Assembly: GCA_015501055.1 (NCBI GenBank)
Contig: JADNYV010000005.1
Location: 1 to 64,000, forward strand
Origin: Mucidula mucida
Taxonomy: Eukaryota; Basidiomycota; Agaricomycetes; Agaricales; Physalacriaceae
DNA: 64,000 nt
Reading direction: 5' to 3'
Shown: positions 36,548 to 49,037 of the stretch, one piece after another
How the letters are laid out: every line of letters starts with the position of its first letter
How positions within the stretch are numbered: position 1 is the stretch's first letter
The notes under the pieces: generated by a model
The model's database searches: none
What the model was told of the DNA's origin: nothing
What the model saw: the letters and a program-made list of their open reading frames with translations, nothing else
Program-made: the position numbers and the translations under genes

Positions 36548-38388
36548 ATGGCATCTGTATCCCTTTCCCAGCGTTCCCAGCGCACAAAACGGTCGGTTCC
36601 TCGTTATTAAATTCGGTTTCCTGCTCATTATTGGCGATATTCAGGACGTGGTCCAGAGAGCAGCTCCTCAGGCACCTCGAGGTCAGTCAGACCCTTCGGC
36701 TCCTGCTTCACTGCTAATCTGTTCCCTTGTCCAGCTACTCTCCGACTTTTCAGAGCATATCATCCCCAATCTCCCACCTTCACCGCCAGCATCTCGCTCG
36801 TCGTCGCCTGCACTAGGGCAGAAGCGGAAACAGGACCCCACCTTTACGCAAGAACATCCCAAACGGCCTAGAACGGACTCCCAGTCGACCCGTTCCAGTC
36901 ATCAGCCATCGATTCCTCCGCCACAACCTGCTCCGTCTGCGCCCTCAAGACACATCCGCAACCCAAATGCACTCACCGCCACAAGGCTGGAGCCGAGCGA
37001 GGAAGGCGAAGTCCGCGAGGATTTGCCGCTACCCCCGCCACCGCCCCCATCGGCCGCTCCAACGACGTCAGCAGAACTAGACGGCGCTGTCGACTTTCGA
37101 ATGCCTGTCCGACGGCCAAAGCAGGGCCGTCCATCGCTGCGACACTTTGACCTCATACACGATCGCTACTACACTGCCGGCCGTCAACTCAAGTACTCAG
37201 GTGATGCTCGATTCTGGTCGACTTTTCCCTCATCACATCGTGAATATCGTTCGCTCTCCAATCCTCCGCCGGCAAATTCTTCCTACCACAAGTACGGTGG
37301 TCTCATCGCCCGTCTCGAACTTGTCGATGCCTTGATTTGTTTCACATATGCCTTGTGGAACAAGGACTACAGCAGGCGTTGTTGCATCGTTGATTCCTGG
37401 ACTACTACAACCGCCTTTCTCACCTGGTGTAAGACAAAGTGGCAAGCCGCAGAAGCTTCTACCGAGGGGGAGAAGGCTCTTCTTGGTTTGATGTAAGCTT
37501 TCTTATCTCTTTCTTCCCCTCATGGGCTGTAATTTCGTCAACAGCTTCATGATTGAAGGTTTCATACACGCACGCAAGCTCGCCTATCATCACCGAAATC
37601 TAAATGTCGAAGTTGACAAGATAATCGACAAGGCTCGTAATGAGGTTGTCGCAAATATTGCGGTGGCAGAACGGGAAATGAGCACTCCCTCGGTCCAAGG
37701 CGCCAAGAAGCAGGGCACTCCGCAGATGCTCCCTTCACCGGCAAGCATCGCTCCGACCAGCAGCGCCAATTCCACTCCCACGAGCCGCGATGGTGACACA
37801 CCTAACCCCGATGCCTCATCTCTACTCACTGCCCCTCCTGCACAAGCCGCTCCTGGCCCTGCGCCTCACATCCGCATGGTGCCTACAAAATACACTAGAT
37901 CCATCCCTCCTCACGTCGCCAATTCAGTTAATTCAGTCTCTGTGCCCGTCTCAGCGAACATGCTTGGTTCCATAAAAGACCACATGTCGATAATGTCGGC
38001 CACTATAGCCGCCTTCAATTCGGCTCAACAGACACTCACCCTCCCAACGCTGCAAAAGTACTTTCCAAAGACCTTTGCACGCATGATGTACTCTACGTTA
38101 TCACCGACGGACGAGCATGAAGTTGATATCGAGGACGATGAGGGGGAGCTATTTTGGCCTGGCCAGAGCACCAATGGGGAGGGTCTCGGCTGGGTTTGCC
38201 TCATGGGCCAGGCAATGCTCAGAGAGTTCGGGAAGACGTACGGGTACAAGGGCTTAGCTGGTGTGGTCCCCAAACCCGCACCAGAAGCAATCGAGAGCGT
38301 TAGCCGGTCCATCAGCCGAGGAGGTGGATCTGGATCAACGCCGCACGGGTCTACTCCAGGAGGTCACACACCGACAGTACCGCGGTAG
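36548..38388 (+). CDS. Unplaced basidiomycete protein, helical core with disordered flanks
   Basis: Not recognised. Three exons (36548-36595, 36645-37492, 37545-38388) give 579 residues in one frame; the first exon encodes MASVSLSQRSQRTKRS and its donor (GTTCCT) is weak. Residues about 20-150 are disordered with basic patches (GQKRKQDP, HPKRPRTD) and a proline run. A folded region follows: RHFDLIHDRYYTAGRQLKYS, RLELVDALICFTYALWNKDY and, after the second intron, MIEGFIHARKLAYHHRNLN. A second Pro/Ser/Thr-rich linker leads to a C-terminal helical part (LQKYFPKTFARMMYSTLS) and a Gly/Ser tail. The basic patches suggest a nuclear location; function unknown. Confidence 0.7.
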
Positions 38389-39413
38389 TGTTATACCCTT
38401 ACGATACCGGCTTTCTTCTCTCTCCAGGACACGCATCATACGGAACATCTGCCCTTACTGTCTGTTTGCTCGCGCTGATACACCCATCCCACAAAACGAC
38501 GCCAGGGCAGTCGTCAATTCATAGATTTGGAAACGGAAACATTACCGGGTTCTGCGACGGCAGCGACTTTCTTACATGGGTGCGGCTGCTATTAATGCAG
38601 CTTTACGGTCACGGAATTTCTGTATACCTGTCTGTCCTCACCCTCGGTCCTCCCGTCTTGGAACGGTCCTCGTCCTCAGTTTGTATCCCTAGACGCTCCA
38701 CAATCTGTATACCACCATCTCCCTCCGTCGCCTCAAAGTACATGCACATTTGTGTCCCTCGTGCTGTATCTCATCGCTCTATTCCCGACGACTTACCTGA
38801 GGCTGTCTCACAAAATTTACCGCATTAATCCCATCCCCTTCCTACCGTTGCATTGTCATTTGTCCCATACTACTACATCATCGTCTTGTAATTCTGTCTC
38901 GCGGGCTTTACTCGTTTTCTCCTTTTCTGTCCATATATTTTCTGGATGGATTATAAGGTGTACATTGTTTTATCATATTTGCTATTTGGTCTGGATTGAA
39001 TCTCATCTACTCGTTGGCATTACTCATTAGTCTGTACAAGGGAATTAACAAGAAACATCGGTGCTGTTGCTCTTTGGAGCGCTTTCATTACCGCGTGCTC
39101 CAATGTCGTGAGAAGTTTAAAGGTTGTTTTGATGCCTAGTGCTGATGATGGCGAGGAAGGCACTGACAAGTTAAGGTACTTTATGTCTATACCGCGAATG
39201 TTCCGCGTTTACAGGACTAAATCTGGAGCGAAGGTTGTCTTTATTGAAAGCATACGACATGGTAGGACAGCATGGGGTGCATTAAGTGTCATGCGGAAGA
39301 TGGAAGATAAAGTGAAAAATAAGAGACCCCAACGATCCAAACTCAATTTTGACCGACCATCCTCCGCGCTCCGTATCCCCAGTCGAGGAACGAAGGCCAA
39401 CAGAGTAAGAGTT
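38389..39413. other. Intergenic region between convergent genes
   Basis: About 1 kb between the stop of the 36548 gene and the stop of RPS5. It is T-rich and probably holds both 3' untranslated regions. A plus frame of 135 codons (39108-39515) overlaps the RPS5 3' exons antisense and shows no domain, so I do not call it. Confidence 0.5.
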
Positions 39414-40271
39414 TTACCGATTGGACTTGGCCACCCGCTCGAGTTCGTCCTTTTTCTGAGCGAGACGTCAGTGTATGTATTAGATGCGCGTGGCCTTAGT
39501 ACCTTGATGGCGTAAGAGTTCGAGGAACCCTTGGCAGCATTGATGAGCTCATCAGCCAGACATTCGGCGATGGACTTGACATTGCGGAATGCTGATTCAC
39601 GGGTCTGGGAGCAGATCTGAGTACAATATACGCGATTCGGATGTACGAAGCACTTACGCCGATGGTGAGAAGGGAGATGGCCTGGTTGACGCGGCGAAGG
39701 GGAGAGACATCGACGGCCTGGCGACGGACTGTTCCTTGCGAACCGATACGGGTAGAGTCTTCACGCGGACCAGTGTTGACGATGGCATCGACGAGAACCT
39801 GCGCTTGATTAGATGGGTTGCATATTTGCGCGAAAACTGCATGTCGCACCTGGATGGGATTCTGGTCGGTCAAGAGGTGTATAATCTCAAACGCGTGGGC
39901 GACGATTCGGACGGCCATGACCTTCTTGCCGTTGTTGCGACCGTTCATCATCAAGCTGTTTGGGACTGCATGAGTGTCGGGTATCGCCTGAAAGGCCGCG
40001 ATACGCACCTGTCGACAAGGCGCTCGACGATGGGCATCTGGGCCTTTTTAAATTGTTTCTTGGCATAACGGCCGGCGGTGTGGGGCAGCCAGACTGCGTG
40101 GCGGATCTGGATGTAGTCCGTGAGGGAAATGTCCTTGACTTCAACGCTACACGAGTTGTAAGAAATAAATTTATGGTAATTTTGGATGGCCTACTCCTGG
40201 GTATCCCACTTGGCGAAGAGCTTGACATCCTGGCCAAGTTTTGAGATTTCTTTCGGCAGAGTGGTGGCCAT
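39414..40271 (-). CDS. RPS5: 40S ribosomal protein S5 (uS7)
   Basis: Small-subunit protein uS7, which sits in the head of the 40S subunit near the mRNA exit and E site. The start gives [19 protein letters not shown], then [17 protein letters not shown] over the first intron. The core [36 protein letters not shown] and [17 protein letters not shown] is almost universally conserved. The C-terminus, completed by the last intron (acceptor CTCAG), is [13 protein letters not shown] with stop at 39414-39416. Six or so short introns, dense for so small a gene, as is usual for ribosomal protein genes in mushrooms. No defect seen. Confidence 0.95.
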
Positions 40272-40420
40272 TTTGCGAGTCTTGAGGAGGGCGCTGAACG
40301 GGGCGTACAAGTCAACACTACTGAAAGCCGTAAAAGTTAGAGTTTCGGCATGCGGACTTTACCGATAGTCCTGTATAGCTGCTTAGTCATCACGTGGCGC
40401 AAACTCAACCTGGATATTGC

Positions 40421-41847
40421 TTATTCTAATATGATGTCGTATCTAGCACGTTCTTCGTGTCGAAAGTACCGCTCACGTTCCAAAGCATCCTCTGCCTGCC
40501 TGCGTAGCTCGCTCTCCCGATGCATCTCCTCTAATGCATACAACTCCATTCGTCGCGCACGGTCGCGGTCTTGCCGTAATTCTTCAATCTCTCTTTCTAG
40601 CTTTCTCCTGGTATCTCGTTCCCATGTTATCTCGTCCTCCACCTTCCTTTTCCTGGCTTTCACTTCAGAAAGCATGTCCGACGTTTGCGCGTGCCGATAT
40701 CGTAAAGCTTCGATTTCACGTTCCAAGATTTTATGATGAGATGCCTGTAATCGTAGAGATGGCGATTGGCGTGTCTCTTGTGGCGCTGTTGGCGGAGAAG
40801 GATTCCTTGGCGGTACTGTCTCCTCGGACCGCTTGATACCTTTCACAGAAACTGGATAATTTCCGGTAAACGTGCCGTAGACTTTCTGAAGCCATTTCCG
40901 CGCATTCGAATGGTGTCGAGCTTCCTGCACTGCATCACCTTTGACGCGTCGTCCGAGATCCGTTTCGCAGCTGGACAGGAATAGAAAGACGGGCTTGAGA
41001 AGACCGTCGGAGACTTTATGTTTGACCATTTCTGTCGATGCGGTGTCGCGTCAATTATGGACTTTGAGGTTGTGTGAACGATACTTACCCTCCAGCATGG
41101 CAGTCATGACTTTGACTGCAGCATTCGTATTACCGCTGCGGCGGTAATAAGCACCAACCAAGATCCAATTTCCGCGTTCACTAGTCGTCAGTTTCAAGAG
41201 TTGTATGATCTCCAGTGGATCGGGACTGAGTGACTTGAGAGTGTAGGAGAAGGACTCGCCGCAGAGTTGCAGCGTAATAGTCGTGTTAACTGAAGACAGC
41301 CCGAGATCTATGATGGGCGAATCAAGCTCAGCAGCAGCACGCGTTTCTGTCGCGACATTGAAGGAAGAATCGTTGAGAGGGCGTCGTGGAGCGCACAGTC
41401 GCTGTAGTTGGTCCTTGGCGCCGCGTCCGACGGTAAGTGCTGTACTGTGGTGCTCATCTGCTATCATCTGATCAAATGAGTTATGCATAACCGACGCGCC
41501 TGGCAGTCGTTCAATGCGCACCTTTGAGCGACGGTGAACAATTGGGGTTGGGGTTAAGAGATGACGAGTAAGACAGAACCATGCATGTGAAGAATGTGAA
41601 ATATCGCGCGGGGCGTCGATCACTGTGGCGGCACTCTGTTCTTGACTCTCACCATCATCTCGGATATCTGAAAGTTGACTATGGCAATGATCTTCAGCAA
41701 ATCGTCATTCCACGTTTATGTGTAACTCCCGCTTCAAACATCCTCGGTTAAAAGTGGCTCTCCATACTTGGAACTTGAACTTGGCGATTGGAGCCATTGG
41801 TGGGTACTATCCACGACGACTTTTGCACTGCTTTCGTGCGCAGTCAT
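40421..41847 (-). CDS. Helical-repeat protein with C-terminal coiled coil, unplaced
   Basis: Not recognised by name. I join four exons. The start at 41847 gives MTAHESSAKVVVDSTHQWL; a second exon encodes IIAIVNFQISEMM; a 110-base intron leads to VRIERLPGASVMHNSFDQM. A helical segment resembling a TPR unit follows (RGNWILVGAYYRRSGNTNAA), and after another intron EMVKHKVSDGLLKPVFLF. The last 110 residues form a strong charged coiled coil (ILEREIEALRYRH, KLEREIEELRQDRDRARR). It is probably a cytosolic scaffold; no catalytic motif is visible. Its start is 111 bases from that of the first GPI-type protein gene on the plus strand. Confidence 0.65.
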
Positions 41848-41916
41848 CCTGTATGCTGTAAAGTAATCGGTTAAATAGGCGGTCTCATCTCCCCGTCCTC
41901 GTGATCACCAGCGCGG

Positions 41917-41923
41917 TATATAA
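41917..41923 (+). promoter_or_regulatory. TATA box of the first GPI-type protein gene
   Basis: TATATAA lies 36 bases upstream of the ATG at 41959, with a C-rich run after it. The short distance implies a very short leader. The paralogous gene downstream also has a TATATA (43259-43264). Confidence 0.55.
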
Positions 41924-41958
41924 CCCCCCTTGCAACAGATCGAGTGATAATAATCGCT

Positions 41959-42888
41959 ATGCTTTCTTCCTCCTTTTTGACTCTTACTCTGCTGCTCGCT
42001 GCGTCCTCTGCGACGGCCCAGTAAGTCTCTATATTTTCTGTGCCAGGTTATCCTACATGTTTATAACTCTACCTCAGGCTCTCATCCAGTTGCACCACAG
42101 CGCTGGGCGCGGTGGCTCAGAATTCGGACGCTAATGCCTGCTTGAGCCCTTCCTCGCTCATATCTCTCGCTGTCGGCTCTGCAGACACGTCTATCATTGA
42201 CCCTATCAACACATGGGTCACAAATGTATGCACCCGGGGCGCGTGTAGCAATGATACCCTTGCCGATATTGTCACCAATGTGACTGCTGGATGCTCGTCC
42301 GAGCTCGGGACTCTTGGCTTTGATTCTAGCCAGACCAGCACGGTTATCAGCATGGTCCAAGAGGCGTACCCTACTGTGAGGAAAGTTGTCTGCCTCAAAG
42401 AGTAATTCCTCTCCCAATCACCTATACCAATTCATCTTACTGAAACGTTCCAACAGCGGGGACACCTACTGCGCAACAGAAACACTCAACGACTTACAAA
42501 CATCGTTGAACACGACACTCAGCCTCACCAACATTGTCTCCCTCTTCGGATCAGATGATACACAAATTCCCTCGAACGTTACTTGCTCCGATTGCTCGAA
42601 GGCAGCTTATTCCATTGTGAAGGCAGACTACCCCGCCCTTGTGTCCGACGACGAGAGTGATATTCAAGATGAGTGTGGCGTTTCATTCACTGGTACGCGT
42701 TTTATTGTTCGAGACGTGAACCTTGTACCAACTATTGTTATATAGATGGGTCATCACCATCTGGGATATCCCAGACGGCTCCCTCTGGATTTGCAGCGGC
42801 GTCGACTGACAATGACTCTGCATGGGGATTCAAAACTGGAGGACAGTTCGCAGCAGTCTCAGCATTTTTGGCTGTTCTCTTAGCTTAA
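41959..42888 (+). CDS. Secreted Cys-rich GPI-type protein A (DUF7729-like)
   Basis: A secreted cell-surface protein. A signal peptide (MLSSSFLTLTLLLAASSATA) is followed by a region with regularly spaced cysteines (SSCTTALG, NACLSPSS, NVCTRGACSN, AGCSSEL, KVVCLKD, TYCATETL, VTCSDCSK, DECGVSF) and several N-glycosylation sites (NDTL, NVTAG, NTTLSL). The C-terminus after a Ser/Thr-rich stretch is hydrophobic (GGQFAAVSAFLAVLLA), as for GPI anchoring. Four exons; the first intron lies just behind the signal peptide. It resembles a basidiomycete family that I believe is listed as DUF7729, an assignment I make from memory of the pattern. Role in the wall unknown. A close paralogue follows at 43358. 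Confidence 0.75.
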
Positions 42889-43357
42889 GTATAAGCATTA
42901 TTAGGCCCTTATCATGGACATATATACTTATATACTTTGCACGTTAATGCCAGTGCTCATTCTTTGATATCCATCTATTTTGCGGTCTTGAGATGAGATC
43001 TGCATTTGGAAAGGGGGCGAGTGAATTTTCTTCAAGAACGAAGGCGATCGAAAGCCACTGTGGCTGCCTTCATTCACAAGTTTAACGTCCTCCACGATTG
43101 GCCTGTCGTAGACCAGTGCAGCTACCTGCATTGGCATGTCTCGGCAATGCGAAATCATTACACTTGGATGGTAACCGGCATGTGTATCAGAGCTCTGATT
43201 GGATGTTGTCTGGCACGTCAAATCACAACTCGACCCGATACTTTGGAAGGAGGAGAGGTATATAGTCGACGCTCCGTTCCTCAAATGGCCTCCATTTCTC
43301 CTTCAAACTTTCATTTTCTTTCGCTTTTTCTATTCTTTCCTTTCAACCACGTTCACT
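42889..43357. promoter_or_regulatory. Spacer and promoter between the tandem GPI-type genes
   Basis: 470 bases with the terminator region of copy A and the promoter of copy B. TATATA at 43259-43264 lies about 95 bases before the first ATG of copy B, followed by a pyrimidine-rich leader (TTTTCTTTCGCTTTTTCTAT-like), a common feature of well-expressed basidiomycete genes. Confidence 0.5.
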
Positions 43358-44294
43358 ATGCTGGGTCATATGAAGTTCTTTTCTCTCGTTCTGACTGCTG
43401 GGCTGGCATCTGCACAGTGCGTATTGAGTTAATAATATTGATGAGTTTGTATTGACGTGTCTGAAGGATCTCTTTATCCTCTTCTTGCACCGATTCAGTG
43501 AAGGGCTTGCTCACTTCTCCTGATGCCGCGTGTATGAACCCAGCAGCGCTGTTGTCTTTCGTGGTCGGCACGGAGAGATCGGTCCCTAACACCATCAACA
43601 AGTGGTTGACTGGGCTATGTTCCAAGGGGACCTGCTCGGACGCCTCTCTGGAGGCGATGGTTGCGAATGTGACAACTGGTTGCAGCGATGATCTTGCTGG
43701 TATCGGCGCACCCGAGGACATTGGAAGTACTGTCCTCGATATTGTGAAACAGGTGTACCCAACAGCTCGTCAAGTTGCTTGTTTGAAGGAGTGAGTATCA
43801 CTTATTCCTACACGTTTTAAGACTGACTTTGTGAAGTGATTCTGCCGATCAGCTTTGTGCCACGCAGACGCTCATCAACTTGGAGAGCATTGTTGGACAG
43901 CTCACATTGGATGATTTGAGCTTCTTCAACTTGTTCGCCGACGTCCAGAAGCTTCTGTCTTCGGGAATAAGCGCATTTGCGTGCACGAGTTGTACCAAGG
44001 AGGCGTTCACGATAGCAAGGGAGAACTTCCCTGATGTCGTATCGCAAGTCAACGACCAGGCCATTGATCTGTGTGGGGTGTCGTTCATCGGTGAGCTACA
44101 GTCATAATGTAGACAATGCAAGGTCTCACCGTATCTTTCTAGATGGCAATATCGCGGATAATGTAACGCAGACCGCCACTGATGGTGTGTTCACGGCGGT
44201 GGTTACTGACGACCAGAATGGCGCTTTAATGAGATCAGCCCGTCTCGGATCCATTTTAGGCGTCATCGCACTCGGATTTCTGCTTGTAGTGTAG
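43358..44294 (+). CDS. Secreted Cys-rich GPI-type protein B (tandem paralogue)
   Basis: Paralogue of the gene at 41959 with the same exon layout: signal peptide (MKFFSLVLTAGLASAQ, starting at 43370; an in-frame ATG at 43358 adds four residues), intron directly after it, Cys-rich body (SSCTDSVKG, AACMNPAA, LCSKGTCSD, TGCSDDL, QVACLKD, LCATQTL, FACTSCTK, DLCGVSF) and a hydrophobic C-terminus (SILGVIALGFLLVV). Eleven cysteines align in order with copy A, so the fold is shared although overall sequence has drifted. The tandem order and matching introns point to duplication in place. Confidence 0.75.
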
Positions 44295-44589
44295 GCGATT
44301 CGGTGACACGCATACCCAGTAGATACCCGCCGCGTTCACGAGTTGACAACGGACACCACTTATAGATATATCCTTTCAATGTTTCTGGACAGTTAATGAA
44401 TCGACTTGTAGTTTGAGCAAGATAATTCTTGGGAGCGTATTCCCTACATTGTCACGTCAAGAAGCCCGGGCAGTCGAGCGTCTTTAAATCAATGGTGGTC
44501 GTTCTTCTTATTTACGTGACGTTACAGTCACATTTGTCTCCGCCTTGCTCTGCGCAACGAGGCCTTGTTTAGGTCAACCACGAATCACG

Positions 44590-47500
44590 ATGAGCTCTGC
44601 GCCTGGAATCACCAGAATGCGTACTGGCGACTATCCCAAACCCGAGGATGGCATCGCTGAATGGGCCAGCAAAATCAAGGCCATGCAGCAGCAGGTGGAC
44701 GCCGACGAAGAAGCTGAACAGAGAAAGCTTGAGGAGGAAATTGCTGCATCAAGGCTGGCCAGACAGCGCAGGAGCAGAGGCGTTGGTTACGGGAGTCGAA
44801 TTCAGAGTCTTGACCTGTGTACGACTCTGCTTTAACTCGGTAGTCATTTCGTATGCTCACGTCTCTATAGCTGCAGAAGCCTCCAAGCTGGCGTCTATCA
44901 AAGACGATAGCCCACTGTCTGCCGACGACGCCAAGTCGAGTCATGATCGTCGACAGGCACAGGATGCTGCGATGCGGAAGCTTCTGGGTAGTTCAAGTCC
45001 ACCCCCTACATCTCCTACTTTTCGTCGAGAACCACCTCCCTCTTCCTCGAATCCTCCGTCAATGTCTCTAGCGGCCTTCATGGGCGGCCGTGCTACTGGT
45101 CCACGACTCAATAAACACGCACCACAGCAGGATGCCCATGATCCGACGCAGTTTGAGCAACGCACACGGATTGATGCTCCTCATCCAATATTCGGCAGCA
45201 AAGGTGTTGCTATGCCTGGCATGACTGCCAGTCACAAATCATCCGCGTCGCCCTATATGAACAGTCCTAGTGCTCGCAGTATGGATCAACTCCCAAGCCC
45301 TGATGATATGAGGTCCAGGAAAGTCAGTACCCCTTCAGTGGCTTCACGCTACATGGAACAGGTATCGGCAGCACGGCCAATGTCACCTCAGAAGCCTCCA
45401 AGTCGGGAGCGTACCATAAGCACCCCTACAAGGCCACTCGACGTTAAATCACTTTCGTCATCGCGTCCTCCTAGTAGTCTGGCTTCAACCTCGACGGCTA
45501 CACCCACTATTGTGAGCTCCCATGCAACAGGTGCATCCATCAAGTCCCCGTCTTCTCCTCCGACTCGCCCCTTTACTCCATCTCAACGTTCATCCACACC
45601 TACCGCGACCACTCCCGCCCTCGCAAGGCCCATACAGCCGTCCCCGCGTGCATCTCTTGGACCACTCATGCCTCCATCAAAGACGCCCTCGCCTGCGTTC
45701 TTGAAGCCTGATACTCCCAAGGATCCCACCCCTAGTATCAGCAGGCTGCAAGGTCGAGGCTTTGTACAAAACATGGTCAAAGTGAGCCAAGAGTTGCAAG
45801 GTCCTCCTTCCAGCATTAAGGAAGAAACGACGCGTCAAAGTGGCCGCAAGAGCTCTGTCCTTGACCGTTGGCAGCCTCAGAACATGCAGAACAAGTCACC
45901 ACCTGTATCTCCCAAACCTTCTCCTTCTCCCATTCGCAAGGTCCGCACTGTTGGGCCCCCGGCAAGCGAAGACAAGCCGAAGAGCTTGAAGCAAGTGCCA
46001 TCTCTACCATCCATACGTGCCCGTAGCACCCCTTCACCCACCAAACACTTTGAAGGGAAAACATCCAACGGCCAGGGCTTAGGTTCTGCAACAACCATGA
46101 TGATTTTCAAGCCCGCCCCCGAGCCTAACACAGTGTCGTTCCCAGCAGTCGATGAGCTTGGAATGCACAGAACTGGCAGCAAAGTCTCGTTCGCAGACCC
46201 GGAGATAATACCCGAACCCCGGAAGCCTTTAGCTCATGTGCGTTCATTTTGGTGATTGCGCTGCAACATTACTTACGGGTTGATTTTGGTTTTCTTGTTG
46301 TCTCATATCATAATTCATGCTTTGGAACATTTGCTGTACAGCCGACGAAAGACAGAGCGAAGAAACCCCGCAAGGGCAAATCAGCGGCCCCAAGCGATTC
46401 GAAAGGCTCTTTGTCCGCAAGCACCGTGAAAGAATCGGCAGATTCGCTGCCGCCAGACGTTTCCACAACGACGACAACGAATGAGGACGTAAAGACCTCC
46501 GTCACGTCTTCCGACGCGCCACCCTTTGTCCGCACTCCTAGTGGCTCACATGTTACTGACCGTTGGGCCAATAATGGTGTCATTCAATCACAATCCTCGA
46601 CGCCAACGAGCGATGTCTCCGCAGAGGTGAAACCCGCTCGTAAGATGGTCGGGCGTCAAGCGCTACCAGGCATGACTGCCGATTTTGTTGGCCCGATTTC
46701 CCGCTCAAAATCCGCTGGTGAGAATGGCGTGCAGGCTCCTGCTCCACGACTGCCTAGCATTCTTACCTCGTCGGCTGTCAGACCGGACAGCGTTTCACCC
46801 TCACCTCGGTCAAGGATACCTAGTTCGGGCAATAGAGCCACTGTGATGGATGTGGCACAGGCTTTCAGCGAGACTGTCACTTCTCCTGAGCCCGTCATTA
46901 CGTCCCCGGAACTGGAGGTTCCGAAGAGCCCAATTCCTGAGCCTCTCCCTTCGCCCTCATTTGCGCGCCCCCAGCTTGTCCCACCATCACCAGAGCGTCG
47001 GCGATCGAGTTATGATAGATTCTCTGCAATTAGTCTACCTCCGTTGCAGGAGGAGGCTACACCTATGCCTACTCCTGCAGGGACGCTGTCGCGCGACGTT
47101 GGTAAATCGCTGGGCCCCGACATCGACGACCTTGAAGAACTTGCGAAGAAGATCAACAAGCCGGACGTAGTGACTCTAGGTCCAGATATTCACGACTTCC
47201 ATTCGTCATTGTGTGCTGACCTTTTTTCCAGATTTCCTAGAGGAACCGCTTCCTCATCCTGATGTGTCTCTGCTCGCTACTCAACCGTCGACTTATGTCT
47301 CCGATCCCAGCATTCGCACAATATCTGTGGATGTCATGTCGATTTTGGGGAACGCTGCGACTCCTATACAGGAGTCTGCCGTGTTCTATGATACTGAAAT
47401 CGTCGTCATCATTCATAGGAAGAAGTCTACATCCAGTGGTCTGGTAGCAACAACCGTATGGGCGTGGCAAGGCAAGAACAGTCGACTCGACGAAGGAGAA

Positions 47501-48753
47501 AAGAGTAAACTGACCGAGATCGCTTCGCGTTATGGAACTTCATATGTGAGACCATTTCTCATGTTGCTTCGTCTCGTCTTGACGCTCTTGTGTAGATTCC
47601 TGTTCCGCAATATGCTGAGCCCCTGGAGCTTCTCAGTGTGCTGGGTGGTCAATTGGCGATACGTCAGGTCAGTCTACCTTTGTTGCAAGTGAATGAACGT
47701 TAATGTTTTCTAGGGATCCCGAGCTCATTGGTCTGCCGATAACACGGCTATGCACGTTGTACGTTCAAAGGGAGGCTACATCACGATCGACGAGCTTGAT
47801 CTGGTATGTGTGTTGTTTACGCGAGATTGCTGCCACTCAGTTCGAATTAGAACATCAAGAATCTGTGTTCAGGATTCAGCTACTGCGTGTCTGTGCTCGA
47901 CACGATCTACGTTTGGCATGGATGTGGTGCTGTATCCAAGGAACGCAAGGCTGCTCATCGCTATGCGCGGACGCTTGGCCAGAACGTTGTTGAGCTTGCT
48001 CATGGTGCAAGTGATGATGACGACGACATGTTCTGGATGGTTTTGGGAGAAGACGAGTATGCGCAGGCCGATTATTGGCGTTGGAGAAGTATGGCGCCTC
48101 GTACCGATCCGACTGTATGGCATGTCGATGCATCTCGCGGCACAAATGCTGTAAGTTAAATCTTTCGTCTTGGTCCAGTTCGTACTGAATATTTTCGAAG
48201 CTTTCGGCTGTCACATCTCTGGCCGAGTACCCTTCAGTCAAATCTTCGGTATTCTTGGTGGATTGTATCTGGGAGATCTTTGTCCTTGTCGGTCAGGACG
48301 CCAGAGCCCAAAGACAGAACATCAAGCTTGCGATATCCTCTGCTCAAGTGAGTCTTGGGCTCCCAGATTTCTGGAATCCTATTCATGTCTTGTAGGAACT
48401 TGTCAACTATGTATCCCCGGATCGCCCGTATACACCGACTATTCATGTTCTCATTTTTCCCAGTCTCGTTCCTCTTGATCTACGACTGCACTTTAGAGAT
48501 TTTGACGAAACACTTTGGGTATGTCGTCACCAGAAGAATTGTTGTAGAGGCTGATTTCTACAGAACGATAACGATGTTCCTGACCACATGAACTTGCTGT
48601 CAGTCTCAGAGGCCCTTCAACATGTGCGTTGCTTTGTCTTCCTTTCATATTTGGCTTAGCGTATCTCTGTAGCTTCAGCAACATACCTGGGACAAGGCTA
48701 CTCTCAGCGACAAAACCATGCTACCCTTGGGCATCGATCCCTCTCATCTCTAA
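44590..48753 (+). CDS. Gelsolin-repeat (villin-like) actin-associated protein
   Basis: A long protein with two parts. The first 850 or so residues are disordered, Ser/Pro-rich and basic, starting with a short coiled coil (MQQQVDADEEAEQRKLEEE) and containing motif-like pairs MPGMTASH and LPGMTADF that recall short docking sites. The C-terminal part has gelsolin-like repeats: ATTVWAWQGKNS, then DTIYVWHGCGAVSKERKAA, and a last one with KSSVFLVDCIWEIFVLVG. Gelsolin/villin domains sever, cap or bundle actin filaments with calcium. Here they follow a long tail and not a headpiece, so a tethering role at the cortex is more likely than severing; this is inference. About ten introns, most in the gelsolin part. 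Ends at SHL before TAA 48751-48753. Confidence 0.8.
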
Positions 48754-49037
48754 GCACCAGGACTCTAAGGACGGATAGGATTAAGATAACCACGCACACA
48801 CCTAATTTATCTCTAATTTGCACATCATCGTGTCGACCATAATAAATACTCAACTTAGCATGTCACTCGGGCTTTGACGAAGTAATTCAAAGTTCAGTTA
48901 TGACTGTTGTCGTCTTTTATGCGGGATAGAACTCAAGCGTTTAAGTCGTCCTGGCAAGATAATATACGATATTGGTATACACTACAGAATTAACAAGAAA
49001 TGAGATAAAGAGCATCGTCTACGTATAGTGAGTACGT

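Noticed and set aside
38388..38828. Plus-strand ORF of 146 codons behind the 36548 gene
   Set aside because: Starts at the stop of the preceding gene and has no family features; probably 3' untranslated sequence.
39108..39515. Plus-strand ORF of 135 codons opposite RPS5
   Set aside because: Its last third is antisense to conserved RPS5 exons and the rest has no motif.
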